This document shows positions 1 to 8,339 of a DNA stretch of 64,000 nt, piece by piece. Position 1 is the stretch's first letter; each line of letters opens with the position of its first letter. The notes beneath the pieces were generated by a model. That model had not been told where the DNA came from, did not search any database, and saw nothing but the letters and a program-made list of their open reading frames with translations. The DNA comes from Dryocola clanedunensis (GTDB lineage: Bacteria; Pseudomonadota; Gammaproteobacteria; Enterobacterales; Enterobacteriaceae), in assembly GCF_025215155.1 (NCBI RefSeq), contig NZ_JALHAM010000122.1. The stretch is one strand, 5' to 3'. A program made the position numbers and the translations under genes.

Positions 1-2
1 CC

Positions 3-320
3 TGGCTAACGTTTTTACTCAAGCTTTGCCTCATGGGCGCTACGGTATACGGTACGGTCCGGACGGCAGATCTTGCATGGGGATTGGGGGATATGGGTGT
101 GGGCATGATGGCCTGGCTCAACATCATTGCCATCGTGTTGTTACGCAAAACCGCTTTTACCTGCCTGAAGGACTATGAAAAGCAGAGTGCGGAAGGCATT
201 GACCCCGTGTTCGATCCGGCTAATCTGGATATAAAAAATGCAGATTACTGGTACGATCGTCACGAAGGAAAGGAGGCTGCATCTAAAGGGCAGGATGAAG
301 TTTCTTCAGTGACCAGGTAG
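3..320 (+). CDS. Alanine/glycine:cation symporter (AGCS family), C-terminal fragment
   Basis: The reading frame is open from the left window edge and ends at 320, so only the last ~105 residues are present. The segment has the AGCS-type stretch LMGATVYGTV and WGLGDMGVGMMAWLN, followed by a hydrophobic helix (IIAIVLL) and a hydrophilic cytoplasmic tail of ~55 residues. The family imports alanine or glycine with Na+ or H+ across the inner membrane. The first in-frame ATG (33) is internal to the family alignment, so it is not the start. Substrate cannot be decided from the fragment. A possible hairpin terminator follows at 342-378. Confidence 0.75.
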   Translation, partial: WLTFLLKLCLMGATVYGTVRTADLAWGLGDMGVGMMAWLNIIAIVLLRKTAFTCLKDYEKQSAEGIDPVFDPANLDIKNADYWYDRHEGKEAASKGQDEVSSVTR

Positions 321-341
321 TTCTTAATGTAGAGCAGCCTC

Positions 342-378
342 AGGGCCTGGGTCAGACATCTTAATGCTCCCAGGCCCT
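342..378 (+). terminator. Inverted repeat after the symporter gene, possible terminator
   Basis: AGGGCCTGGG (342-351) pairs perfectly with CCCAGGCCCT (369-378), with a 17-nt loop. It lies 22 bp after the symporter stop. No clean T-run follows (TATTAATTAA), so it may be a weak terminator or only a transcript-end hairpin. Confidence 0.5.
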
Positions 379-1339
379 TATTAATTAATGGTTACGGATA
401 TGCGCCACCCCGGCAGGCCTCACCGGCTTTTGAACGATGCTTTGCTGATGCCGTGAAATGAGTACGCCTTAAATGAAGAAACGGCTTTCGAGTTTATTTG
501 CTAATGATAGCGTTGTTGGTTAGAAAGTCTCACTCTCCATTCACCTATCCAGCGCTCTCAATACACCTCATTCGCTGCTTGCCTTACGCTCTGTTCAGTC
601 AGAAAGATTCAGCCCTGGTTGTTGCTGGTATGTTAATTTGATGTTTCATTCATCCAGATGCCCGACAATCGAACGCTCTTTTCATAAACCTACGATAAAT
701 CGCGGGGAATCCTCCAGGAGCGCCTTTGTGCAGATCAAAATTCTAAAAAACTGACTTTGGTCATGGTTTTCAGGAGTGATTTTAACGTTTTAAAAAATTA
801 AGGTTGTCGTATTATTAATTTCATTAATTTAAATTTAAACATCAAAACTCTGGTGGAAAAATGGAATTTAACTTAGGGCCTATATCCATTGTTGATATCA
901 ATGGCAATAACTGAATATTTGTTATAAATATCAATGAATTGACGTGTTTTTATATTGATTAAATTTCCCGTTCATTGATTTTAAATATTAAAAAATGATC
1001 CTTTATCGATCGATTTTTTAAGATTAATTATAAATAAAATATATTTTATTAAACACAGATTTCATGTAATTTTATACTAAAAACATAGTGTTACATTGTC
1101 TTCTGGATTTTGTTAAGGTGGTGCTACAAGTTATTCACAAATAATCATTTTTAATCACCCACTTTTTATACTAATTTAAAATGTATATTCGGATGGGTTG
1201 CGGCTAAGAAAGGGGTGGGACTGACTACTAAATGCTGCTTTTGCGGTGAATATCGAAAGATATAACCACCATCACCGCTATGTGTGGGTTTTTTTTACCC
1301 GAAAACCGAGTGCGGTAACTGCAAGGGAATATATACATA
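379..1339. other. Long intergenic region, AT-rich in its second half
   Basis: No convincing ORF was found. From about 780 on the base composition becomes very AT-rich, typical of H-NS-silenced promoter DNA in enterobacteria (inference). It holds a 10-bp palindrome TTGATATCAA at 892-901 next to CCATTG/CAATGG arms (886-904). A strong structured element lies at 1243-1278, just ahead of the first LysR gene. Confidence 0.5.
1243..1278 (+). promoter_or_regulatory. Structured leader element upstream of the first LysR-type gene
   Basis: GCGGTGA (1243-1249) pairs with TCACCGC (1272-1278). Directly inside, ATATC (1250-1254) and GATAT (1259-1263) form a hairpin with a GAAA tetraloop (1255-1258). That gives a 12-bp helix with one 8-nt bulge on the 3' side. 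A GGG followed by eight T residues comes at about 1286-1296, and the LysR ATG is at 1340. It could be a 5'-UTR regulatory fold or the end of a small RNA. It does not match any riboswitch consensus I can recall. Confidence 0.4.
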
Positions 1340-2281
1340 ATGGAAACTATTGACCTTAAGCATCTCAGAATTGTTCATACATTAGTCCAGTATCGCAGCG
1401 TGATTAAAACTGCCGAGGTACTGGAGGTTTCACCTGCGACAGTGAGTTACGCAATCAACAAAATAAGAGGAGTGGTAGGATCTCATCTTTTTATTCGTAC
1501 CAAAAAAGGGATGATTCCGGATTCGATTGCAAGAGATCTCAGTGCAAGATATATGAGCATGCTCAAGGAAGAAACGCCGAGTGAAAGTGAAGTAACAGAT
1601 CAACCCAGAACGCAACTGACGATAAGAAGTAATGCTCTGATAGAGCTAATGCAGTCATTAAGCTCGAACAGTAAAAAAAATAAATGCAAGACTATCTATC
1701 TTCCGCAATCTAAGAGTAGCGAGGAAAGGATTTATAGCTTGAAAAATAAAAGTGTCGATATTGATATTGGCACAAGACTGCCAGAAGATAGCAATATCAT
1801 GAAAATTAAGATGTTCTCATCGAAAGTTTCACTGCTGGCCAGTGTGAACAATATAAACATGTCAGATGAGAACGCGAGAAGTCTTTGGGATATAAAAGAA
1901 AATCTGTTAATGTCGGCTGATACAATGGATTACTTTTGCAACAATATCGAGGCATCGATACAAACAAAAGAATATCTTGAAAAAGGAAATGCTTCTTTAA
2001 CATCTGCAAATTCACTGAATTTGATAGCGTTCTGTGCCTACAGCGACTCAGTCATGTTAATTCCCGACTTTTTTGTGGAAAAATTAAAGAGTTTTTTCCC
2101 CGTGGTGGCTTATCCGTTACCGGATAAGTTAGAGATTTTTTATGATTGTTATTTGCACTGCAATAGCGAGTTATTTGAAGAAGAGGGAGTGATCGAATCC
2201 TTTGGACATATATTTAATGGGAGTGATGATGCCACGCGTTATACATTTCCTGCTTCTCCTAAGGGAGATATTACTTCATAA
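1340..2281 (+). CDS. LysR-type transcriptional regulator (island paralogue 1)
   Basis: 313 aa. The N-terminal ~65 residues form a LysR winged helix-turn-helix: DLKHLRIVHTLVQYRSVIKTA, then the recognition part SPATVSYAINKIR and the wing LFIRTKKGMIP. The rest is a divergent effector-binding domain containing VDIDIGTRLP near residue 140. The same DIDIG or DIDAG element occurs at the matching place in the three other regulators of this window, so the four form one sub-family. No sequence feature identifies an effector. A structured element lies just upstream (1243-1278). It is followed by paralogue 2 after 63 bp, so the two may be co-transcribed. Role inferred: control of the neighbouring adhesin/type I secretion genes. 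Confidence 0.8.
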   Translation: METIDLKHLRIVHTLVQYRSVIKTAEVLEVSPATVSYAINKIRGVVGSHLFIRTKKGMIPDSIARDLSARYMSMLKEETPSESEVTDQPRTQLTIRSNALIELMQSLSSNSKKNKCKTIYLPQSKSSEERIYSLKNKSVDIDIGTRLPEDSNIMKIKMFSSKVSLLASVNNINMSDENARSLWDIKENLLMSADTMDYFCNNIEASIQTKEYLEKGNASLTSANSLNLIAFCAYSDSVMLIPDFFVEKLKSFFPVVAYPLPDKLEIFYDCYLHCNSELFEEEGVIESFGHIFNGSDDATRYTFPASPKGDITS

Positions 2282-2344
2282 CAAATTTTTCAAATATTGA
2301 TCATATCGCTGTGTATTGCACCAGATAAGGACAAGGTGTTTTAA

Positions 2345-3235
2345 ATGAATGAGATAAGTTTAAAGACATTGAAAGTCATTGATGCACTGGTTACTCATAA
2401 AAATATCCGGCGTGCTGCGGAATCCGTGAATAAATCGTCGTCGTCAATTAATTATTTACTCAAGGAACTGCGTAAAACGACCGGTCACAAGCTCTTTATC
2501 CGTAGTGGGAGGGGACTGATTCCTGATGAAAATGCTTTCGCATTGCAAGAAAAATATCACAAATTGACTAAGCATCTCTACGATGTCAGTGTAGAGAAAC
2601 AAAGTATATTTAATCGCGAAGTCGTGATCAGTACTTACTCACTGATTGAATTTTATTTAAGCCAACATTTGTACGCAAGGAACATTGAAAACGGAAAATA
2701 TCGCGTTCAATTTAACTCTCTTTGCTTATCAGATGAGGAAAGAATCTTAAAACTTAGGAATTCGGAAGTAGACATTGATATTGGTTCACAACTGCCGGAT
2801 GAAAGTGCGATCATCTCTAAGTTTTTTTTTAGCTCAAAGCTGAAAGTGTTTGCGAGTAAAAATAATAATGAAATCGGCGATACACTCACCATCGACGACT
2901 GGCATAAATGTGAACACGCAGATTGGTCAAGAGTCGATAATATTGTAGAAAAAGCGTGTGATAATAAAGAAGGTCTAATTGATTTACTCAAGACAAGAAA
3001 TATAAAGTATGAAAGTAGCAACTTAATGAACATAATAGTACGCTGCGCCCAAAGTAACATGATCATTGCACTACCTGAAGTGTTTGAGAATATTCTTGAG
3101 AATATTTTTCCTTTGCAATCATACGATATGCCGGCATCATGTGATTTTAACTTTAGTTGCTATGTACACTATCATCGTTCTCTGGCTAACGATGAAGGGG
3201 TTGCCGATATTCTGAATATTCTTTGTGATCAATAA
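2345..3235 (+). CDS. LysR-type transcriptional regulator (island paralogue 2)
   Basis: 296 aa. LysR-like HTH at residues ~4-62 (SLKTLKVIDALVTHKNIRRAA, then SSSINYLLKELR and LFIRSGRGLIP). The effector domain carries VDIDIGSQLPDES, matching paralogues 1 and 3. It lies 63 bp behind paralogue 1 in the same direction. It ends in a strong intrinsic terminator that separates it from the convergent glycosyltransferase-like gene. The codon use and AT content resemble paralogue 1 more than the backbone genes, which suggests acquired DNA. Specific target unknown. Confidence 0.8.
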   Translation: MNEISLKTLKVIDALVTHKNIRRAAESVNKSSSSINYLLKELRKTTGHKLFIRSGRGLIPDENAFALQEKYHKLTKHLYDVSVEKQSIFNREVVISTYSLIEFYLSQHLYARNIENGKYRVQFNSLCLSDEERILKLRNSEVDIDIGSQLPDESAIISKFFFSSKLKVFASKNNNEIGDTLTIDDWHKCEHADWSRVDNIVEKACDNKEGLIDLLKTRNIKYESSNLMNIIVRCAQSNMIIALPEVFENILENIFPLQSYDMPASCDFNFSCYVHYHRSLANDEGVADILNILCDQ

Positions 3236-3260
3236 AATTAACTACTGCAATAAATTCTGG

Positions 3261-3295
3261 CAAGTGGTCTCATTGGTAGACCACTTGTTTTTTTT
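3261..3295 (+). terminator. Rho-independent terminator after LysR paralogue 2
   Basis: CAAGTGGTCT (3261-3270) and AGACCACTTG (3278-3287) form a perfect 10-bp stem with a 7-nt loop, followed by eight T residues (3288-3295). It sits between convergent genes. Confidence 0.9.
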
Positions 3296-3325
3296 CGAAA
3301 AGAGTACAACTCCCCTGGCCCTCAT

Positions 3326-4585
3326 TTACTTATCACTGGCATCTTTAATGGATACAGTTAATTCATCCTTACGGAACAGTTCGATGAGAAAAAATGGCAT
3401 ATTGAGTGACCATGATTGTTCATTAGCGTCGGCATAGTAAGTCACACTTGTATTATTAAACGTCAAATCAATTGCCTGCTTTCCGTTCGTTAACGAGCGT
3501 ACTGCTCCAGAGATTGTCAAATAGCCCGCATTACTTCCAATATGGAATGCTGTTGTCTTCCAGCGCACCGGAGCATGGGCCGGATATTTTTGGGCATGGT
3601 GAAAATTAAAAATCTCATCATGGTTTAAAATGCTATTGCGAACCGTTGGCCAGAGTACTTTTTTCAAAAACTGCTGATCGGTGAACCGTTCTGCGCCCTT
3701 ATAGCCGGTGATAAACTGATGCATCAATGTTCGGACATCTTTGAATACGCCGTTACAGCCTCCCCATAGCCCCGCCAACATCAGGTCTGTATGGGTGAAA
3801 TAATCCCTCATATGGTGGAACCAATAATCCGAATCGAGCCATTCAGCGACGGCGGCAGCTTCCTTTTCTGAAATCAGTGAGTCGGCATCCCTGACGATGA
3901 AGCGTGTAATGGAAGAGTCATCCATGACTAAAAAGCGCCACATCGTGGGAGGGATTCCTTCATCTTTAGACATATCAATAAGTTGAACATTCTGCGTGCG
4001 TAACCTGTCAATAACGTGATCGGGTACGCTGTTATTGAAATAGACCCGGCACGTCCAGTCTCGATAGAGGTCTTTTGCAACCTCCACATTTTTCACCAGC
4101 GTTTCAGTATATTTTGGATTCGCACCATAGAGGCTAAATGCAATGACATTTTTATCTTGCTGCGTCGCAACAAATTTTGGTGGTGACATCTGTATAGCCG
4201 GGTAGACAGCGCCATCACGATACCCGGCATCAGCAAGGGTAAGTGATAAGTTGCCGAAAAATGCCAGCTCCTCTTCTTTACCTAACCAGCCACAGACTTC
4301 AGCAAGTCCGTCTAACCAGTTGCCAGGATGTGCTGATACATCGCTTTTCTGATATAAATTCACGTAAATATCATACGACTGCTGATAATCACCGTTTCTC
4401 ATGCAGGCTAATCCATAATCAGCCAGTACATGATTGTTGTCCGGCATAATGGCTAACACATTTTCACAATAGTTTTTTGCAGCAGGATAATCACCCAGCT
4501 GCATGGCTTTTTTGAACCCAGCGGAAAGCATATTGACTTTTTTTTGCATCGCGGCAATGGAATATTTTCGATTTGTTTTTCTCAT
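3326..4585 (-). CDS. TPR-containing putative glycosyltransferase-like protein
   Basis: 419 aa, no signal peptide seen. Residues ~15-90 look like two tetratricopeptide repeats (YPAAKNYCENVLAIMPDN, then YGLACMRNGDYQQSYDIY). The C-terminal two thirds have a GT-A-like pattern: FIVRDADSLIS gives a DAD motif as expected for nucleotide-sugar/metal binding. It is followed by WFHHMRDYFTHTDLMLAGLW. The upstream LysR paralogue 3 ends at 4605, only 19 bp before this start. An AAGGTGG ribosome site lies in that gap, so the two genes are very probably one transcript. It could modify the adhesins encoded nearby; that is inference from location. It might instead act on a glycan unrelated to the adhesins. Confidence 0.6.
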   Translation of the reverse strand: MRKTNRKYSIAAMQKKVNMLSAGFKKAMQLGDYPAAKNYCENVLAIMPDNNHVLADYGLACMRNGDYQQSYDIYVNLYQKSDVSAHPGNWLDGLAEVCGWLGKEEELAFFGNLSLTLADAGYRDGAVYPAIQMSPPKFVATQQDKNVIAFSLYGANPKYTETLVKNVEVAKDLYRDWTCRVYFNNSVPDHVIDRLRTQNVQLIDMSKDEGIPPTMWRFLVMDDSSITRFIVRDADSLISEKEAAAVAEWLDSDYWFHHMRDYFTHTDLMLAGLWGGCNGVFKDVRTLMHQFITGYKGAERFTDQQFLKKVLWPTVRNSILNHDEIFNFHHAQKYPAHAPVRWKTTAFHIGSNAGYLTISGAVRSLTNGKQAIDLTFNNTSVTYYADANEQSWSLNMPFFLIELFRKDELTVSIKDASDK

Positions 4586-4604
4586 CCCGACTACCCACCT
4601 TATT

Positions 4605-5552
4605 TTAAGTTATTAATTGCTTGCGAGAGTGTTCAGCATCATCACATTCAGAATGCATTTTTTTCAATAATTTCAGGCAGGTTGCAATTCTTGCATTGTT
4701 CTTTTCTGAACGATGGTGGTGTGCATAACATTCTGATCTTAAATCATTTTCAAATGGGAGATCGAACGTTCTTACCGGCAAAATCTCCATGTAGAACTCT
4801 GCCATATACCCCGGAATGAGCAACAGAAAATCAGACATTGCGCATAAAAATAGCGAGTTCAGTGAAGAGTCAGAGGTAACATGGAAATCAATATTTTTTA
4901 TCTCATCGATGTTCCCTGCATTACCGATATGGTTATAGATCTCTTCATGGCTTTTCATCCATCTTATGTATTTGCTTTTGTTCCAGTCATCCATCGTAAA
5001 GGTATCTTTGATGGTTGAATGGTTCTTGCTTACCAGTACCTGATAGTTGGATGAAAATAACTTTGTCGAGATTATCGACGGATCATAAGGAAGGGCGCTG
5101 CCAATATCAATGTCGATATGATGTTTACGAATACGTAGGATTCTTTCTTTATCATCATATTTATTGCTTATGAAATTGAGACAGATATGATTCATGCTCT
5201 CTTCTTTCAAGGCAATACAAGAAAACCATAGTTCCAAAAATGTATAAGTGCTGAGAGTGATATTTTGTTCTATCTCTGTGCTGGTCTGGTCAGATGAGAA
5301 GGCCATCCCATCTTTGATAAGCTCCATTGCTTTAATATAGCGGTTGTTTAATTCCAGAGCCATTGTCGTTGGAACAATACCATTCTTAGAACGAGAGAAT
5401 AGCGGATTATCGGTCGCTTTCCTTATTTTATTTATGGCGTAGGTAACAGAGGATGGTGAAATTTCCAATAAATTCGCAGCTTCTGTAACGCTACGGCATT
5501 TTATAACCGAGCTTAATATTTGCAAGGCATTCAAATCAAAGTCTTTAAGCAT
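4605..5552 (-). CDS. LysR-type transcriptional regulator (island paralogue 3)
   Basis: 315 aa with the start at 5552 (MLKDFDLNALQILSSV), which aligns with the starts of the other three paralogues. In-frame ATGs at 5564 and 5585 would add 4 or 11 residues, and none has a clear ribosome site. HTH at ~5-62 (SVTEAANLLEISPSSVTYAI, LFSRSKNGIVP) and the family element IDIDIGSALPYDPS in the effector domain. It is divergent from the type I secretion operon, with ~546 bp between their starts, the classic arrangement for a LysR regulator and its target. It is transcribed together with the glycosyltransferase-like gene downstream. Direct control of 6099 onward is inferred from position only. Confidence 0.8.
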   Translation of the reverse strand: MLKDFDLNALQILSSVIKCRSVTEAANLLEISPSSVTYAINKIRKATDNPLFSRSKNGIVPTTMALELNNRYIKAMELIKDGMAFSSDQTSTEIEQNITLSTYTFLELWFSCIALKEESMNHICLNFISNKYDDKERILRIRKHHIDIDIGSALPYDPSIISTKLFSSNYQVLVSKNHSTIKDTFTMDDWNKSKYIRWMKSHEEIYNHIGNAGNIDEIKNIDFHVTSDSSLNSLFLCAMSDFLLLIPGYMAEFYMEILPVRTFDLPFENDLRSECYAHHHRSEKNNARIATCLKLLKKMHSECDDAEHSRKQLIT

Positions 5553-6098
5553 TGTCGTTACCATTTTTTTAAATTTATATTTCATTCCTGAAATGCATTC
5601 AAAAATTCATGGACGATCCTTTTTATAATAGTCATCATCATCCTTAAGCAAGAGATACTCGCGTAAAATTTGTCCTGCTAACTTTATCTACTCTATACAT
5701 CAAAGATGTTATGACTAGCATATAATAACAAATAGGGAATTTTAAAAAGTAAACATCAGCCAAAGTCTAGGATGTGGACAGCCGAGAAATACATAGATTG
5801 GATGTTCTGTTTGTCGTTTTATATTGCCATTGGCAAACAACATTCTGGTAGGGGGGGTGTGTAACATCATTAAAATCATTCGGTTACGAAAATTCCTTTG
5901 GTGATGTTTATTTTTTAAAAACAGTAACCAGCAAAAAATAATATAGACAAAATAGGTGGTTTTGCGAAGTATTAGAACATGAGTTAGCAGTAGCAGTCTG
6001 GTGGGATGATCAAACGCTTTATGGGCCTATTTCCAGGATGCAAATGAGTCAGGTTTCACAAGTGCGTTAATGGAATAAAGTTGAAAAGGGTGCTTTCG
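5553..6098. promoter_or_regulatory. Divergent promoter region between LysR paralogue 3 and the secretion operon
   Basis: 546 bp, AT-rich, no ORF of interest. It contains a perfect 13-bp inverted repeat TTGCCATTGGCAA at 5824-5836, which fits the T-N11-A core of LysR-type binding sites. No promoter boxes can be fixed with confidence. The region should hold promoters for both directions. Confidence 0.5.
5824..5836. promoter_or_regulatory. Palindrome fitting a LysR-type T-N11-A operator
   Basis: TTGCCA-T-TGGCAA is a perfect inverted repeat, beginning with T and ending with A 12 bases later. It lies between a LysR gene and the divergent secretion operon. Assignment as an operator is inference. 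Confidence 0.35.
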
Positions 6099-8339
6099 AT
6101 GGAAAATGTAAAAGATGAGTCCGACACAACCAAAAATTTAGGCGCAACAACAATAGATGACACCCTGTTAATGTCATTAACCTATATCTGCGAAAAATAT
6201 GGTTTAAGGGTTTCAAGAGAATCATTGGTTGCCGGTTTGCCGGTTGGCCGTTTTATCACTTCGGGTCAATCTCTGCATGCCTTACAAAATGTTGGGCTTG
6301 TGGCTGGTATGGTCGAGAGGCACATTAGCGCAATTCCATTGCAGTTAGCCCCCATCATTCTTTTACGGAAGAATAATGAAGGAGGGTGCATTCTTCTTGG
6401 AAAGCAAAAGGGTAAAAAAGCTAAAGATTCTCTTTATCAGGTCGTTTTACCTGAATTAAGCCATGATGCCGTCTCATTAACGGAAGAGGAGTTGCTGGCG
6501 ATTTATTCGGGCTATGCCATTCTTGTTAAACCAAAAGTTAAAGCTGAGATTCGCCATGGTGACTTAAATGAACCGGTACCGGCCGGTCACTGGTTGTTAA
6601 GTACATTATGGCGTTACCGTCGCTATTATCGTAGTGCGGCGTACGGCACAATTCTTATCAATATACTGGCGCTTGCCAGCGTATTCTTTACGATGAATGT
6701 TTATGACCGGGTCGTCCCCAACCAGGCTTTTGTCACGCTTTGGACGTTAGCGATAGGGACGGGCATTGCGATGATGTTTGAGGCCGTTTCACGCTATACG
6801 CGTGCTCACCTGCTGGACATCGCAGGTAAAAAAGCCGATATCGTACTTGGGACGTTACTTTTCAAACAGATGCTCTCTATAAAAATGGAGCATAAACCTG
6901 CCTCATCAGGCTCGTTCGCAAACCAACTCAGAGAGTATGAATCTGTACGCGACTTCGCCGCCTCTGCAACGTTGTCCGCCATCGCTGATATTCCCTTCGT
7001 ACTGCTGTTTATCGGCGTCATCTTCTTCATTGGCGGGATGCTCGGATTTATCCCCCTGATCATGCTGCCGATTATTTTGTCAATCAGTCTGGCCATTCAA
7101 TGGCCGCTGGCAAAAACCATGAAAGAGAACTTACGTGAATCTTCCCTGAAGCAGGGCGTATTGATCGAGTCCATTGAAGGACTGGAGACGTTAAAAGCAG
7201 TGGGCGGCGAGTCGCATATGCAAAGACGCTGGGAAAACTTCAGCGCGCTGTCGGCACACACCTCCATGAAATCTAAAAGGTTAGCAAGCCTCGCTACCGG
7301 TGCGTTTGCATTTTTCCAGCAGGTGCAAACGGTGATGATTGTAGTCTCCGGGGTGTATTTGATCAGTGATGGGAAACTCACCCAGGGTGCATTGATCGGT
7401 ACCGTGATGTTGGCCAGCCGCGCCACTGCACCTTTAGGACAGATTGTTGGTCTTGCCGTACGCTTCCAGCAAGCCAAGGCAGCGCTTGATTCGTTGAATA
7501 AACTCATGATCTTGCCTGTCGATCGTAACAAGGAGCTGCAGTATATCGCCGAGCCTGAACTCTCCGGACAGCTGACATTGAAAGATGTCTGCTTTGGCTA
7601 TCCTGCACCACCTATGCAACCTATTTACCCGGTTTTAAAGAATATTAATTTCACCACCCGCACAGGGGAAAACATTGCCATCCTGGGGAAAATAGGGAGT
7701 GGTAAATCAACGCTGCTAAGAGTTATGGCGCGTTTATATACCGCAACGTCGGGGCAGATCTTCTGCGATGGCCTGGATGTTTCGCAGATTGATCCCGCAG
7801 ACTGGCGCAAGCATGTTGGCTTCGTGGGGCAGGATTCCCGTTTATTCTTCGGTTCGCTACGAGAAAACGTCATGATCGGAAAACCTTCAGCGACCACGAA
7901 TGAGTTTTTACGCGTCCTTAAAATGACAGGTCTTGATCAGATTGCGGCGAAACATCCATTGGGTATTAACTTGCCGATTGGTGAGATGGGGGAGGGATTG
8001 TCAGGCGGACAACGCCAGCTGGTCTCACTTGCTCGCAGCCTTCTGGCCCGGCCTTCCTTACTACTGCTGGATGAACCGACCAGCTCAATGGATGCCCAGA
8101 CGGAATCACAATTCATTGCGCGATTAAAAAATGCGACTAAAGGACAAACATTAATTGTCGTGACACACAGGCCTTCTCTGCTGGCACTGGTTGATCGAAT
8201 CATTATCGTTGATGACGGCAAGATCGTTGCCGATGGTCCTAAGGCTGAAGTTTTAGCTTCTCTTTCAAAAACTCAACCTGCGAGCGCTCCAAACAAGCCT
8301 GAGCCGGTCAGGAAAGTCAAACAAATGGATGAGGCTTAA
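6099..8339 (+). CDS. Type I secretion ABC transporter, permease/ATPase (LapB/HlyB type)
   Basis: 746 aa from ATG 6099, chosen over TTG 6081 because AAGGG at 6085-6090 gives normal spacing. The N-terminal ~135 residues resemble a C39 peptidase domain but lack the catalytic Cys (DDTLLMSLTYICEKYG), as in RTX and adhesin exporters. Membrane helices follow at ~185-430. The ATPase has Walker A GKIGSGKST (~530), signature LSGGQRQ (~634), Walker B LLLLDEPTS and the H-loop in VVTHRP. It powers one-step export of substrates through the adaptor and TolC-like protein encoded directly downstream. The gene overlaps the adaptor start by 1 nt. The likely substrates are the three adhesins at 11443, 15595 and 21884. 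Confidence 0.9.
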   Translation: MENVKDESDTTKNLGATTIDDTLLMSLTYICEKYGLRVSRESLVAGLPVGRFITSGQSLHALQNVGLVAGMVERHISAIPLQLAPIILLRKNNEGGCILLGKQKGKKAKDSLYQVVLPELSHDAVSLTEEELLAIYSGYAILVKPKVKAEIRHGDLNEPVPAGHWLLSTLWRYRRYYRSAAYGTILINILALASVFFTMNVYDRVVPNQAFVTLWTLAIGTGIAMMFEAVSRYTRAHLLDIAGKKADIVLGTLLFKQMLSIKMEHKPASSGSFANQLREYESVRDFAASATLSAIADIPFVLLFIGVIFFIGGMLGFIPLIMLPIILSISLAIQWPLAKTMKENLRESSLKQGVLIESIEGLETLKAVGGESHMQRRWENFSALSAHTSMKSKRLASLATGAFAFFQQVQTVMIVVSGVYLISDGKLTQGALIGTVMLASRATAPLGQIVGLAVRFQQAKAALDSLNKLMILPVDRNKELQYIAEPELSGQLTLKDVCFGYPAPPMQPIYPVLKNINFTTRTGENIAILGKIGSGKSTLLRVMARLYTATSGQIFCDGLDVSQIDPADWRKHVGFVGQDSRLFFGSLRENVMIGKPSATTNEFLRVLKMTGLDQIAAKHPLGINLPIGEMGEGLSGGQRQLVSLARSLLARPSLLLLDEPTSSMDAQTESQFIARLKNATKGQTLIVVTHRPSLLALVDRIIIVDDGKIVADGPKAEVLASLSKTQPASAPNKPEPVRKVKQMDEA

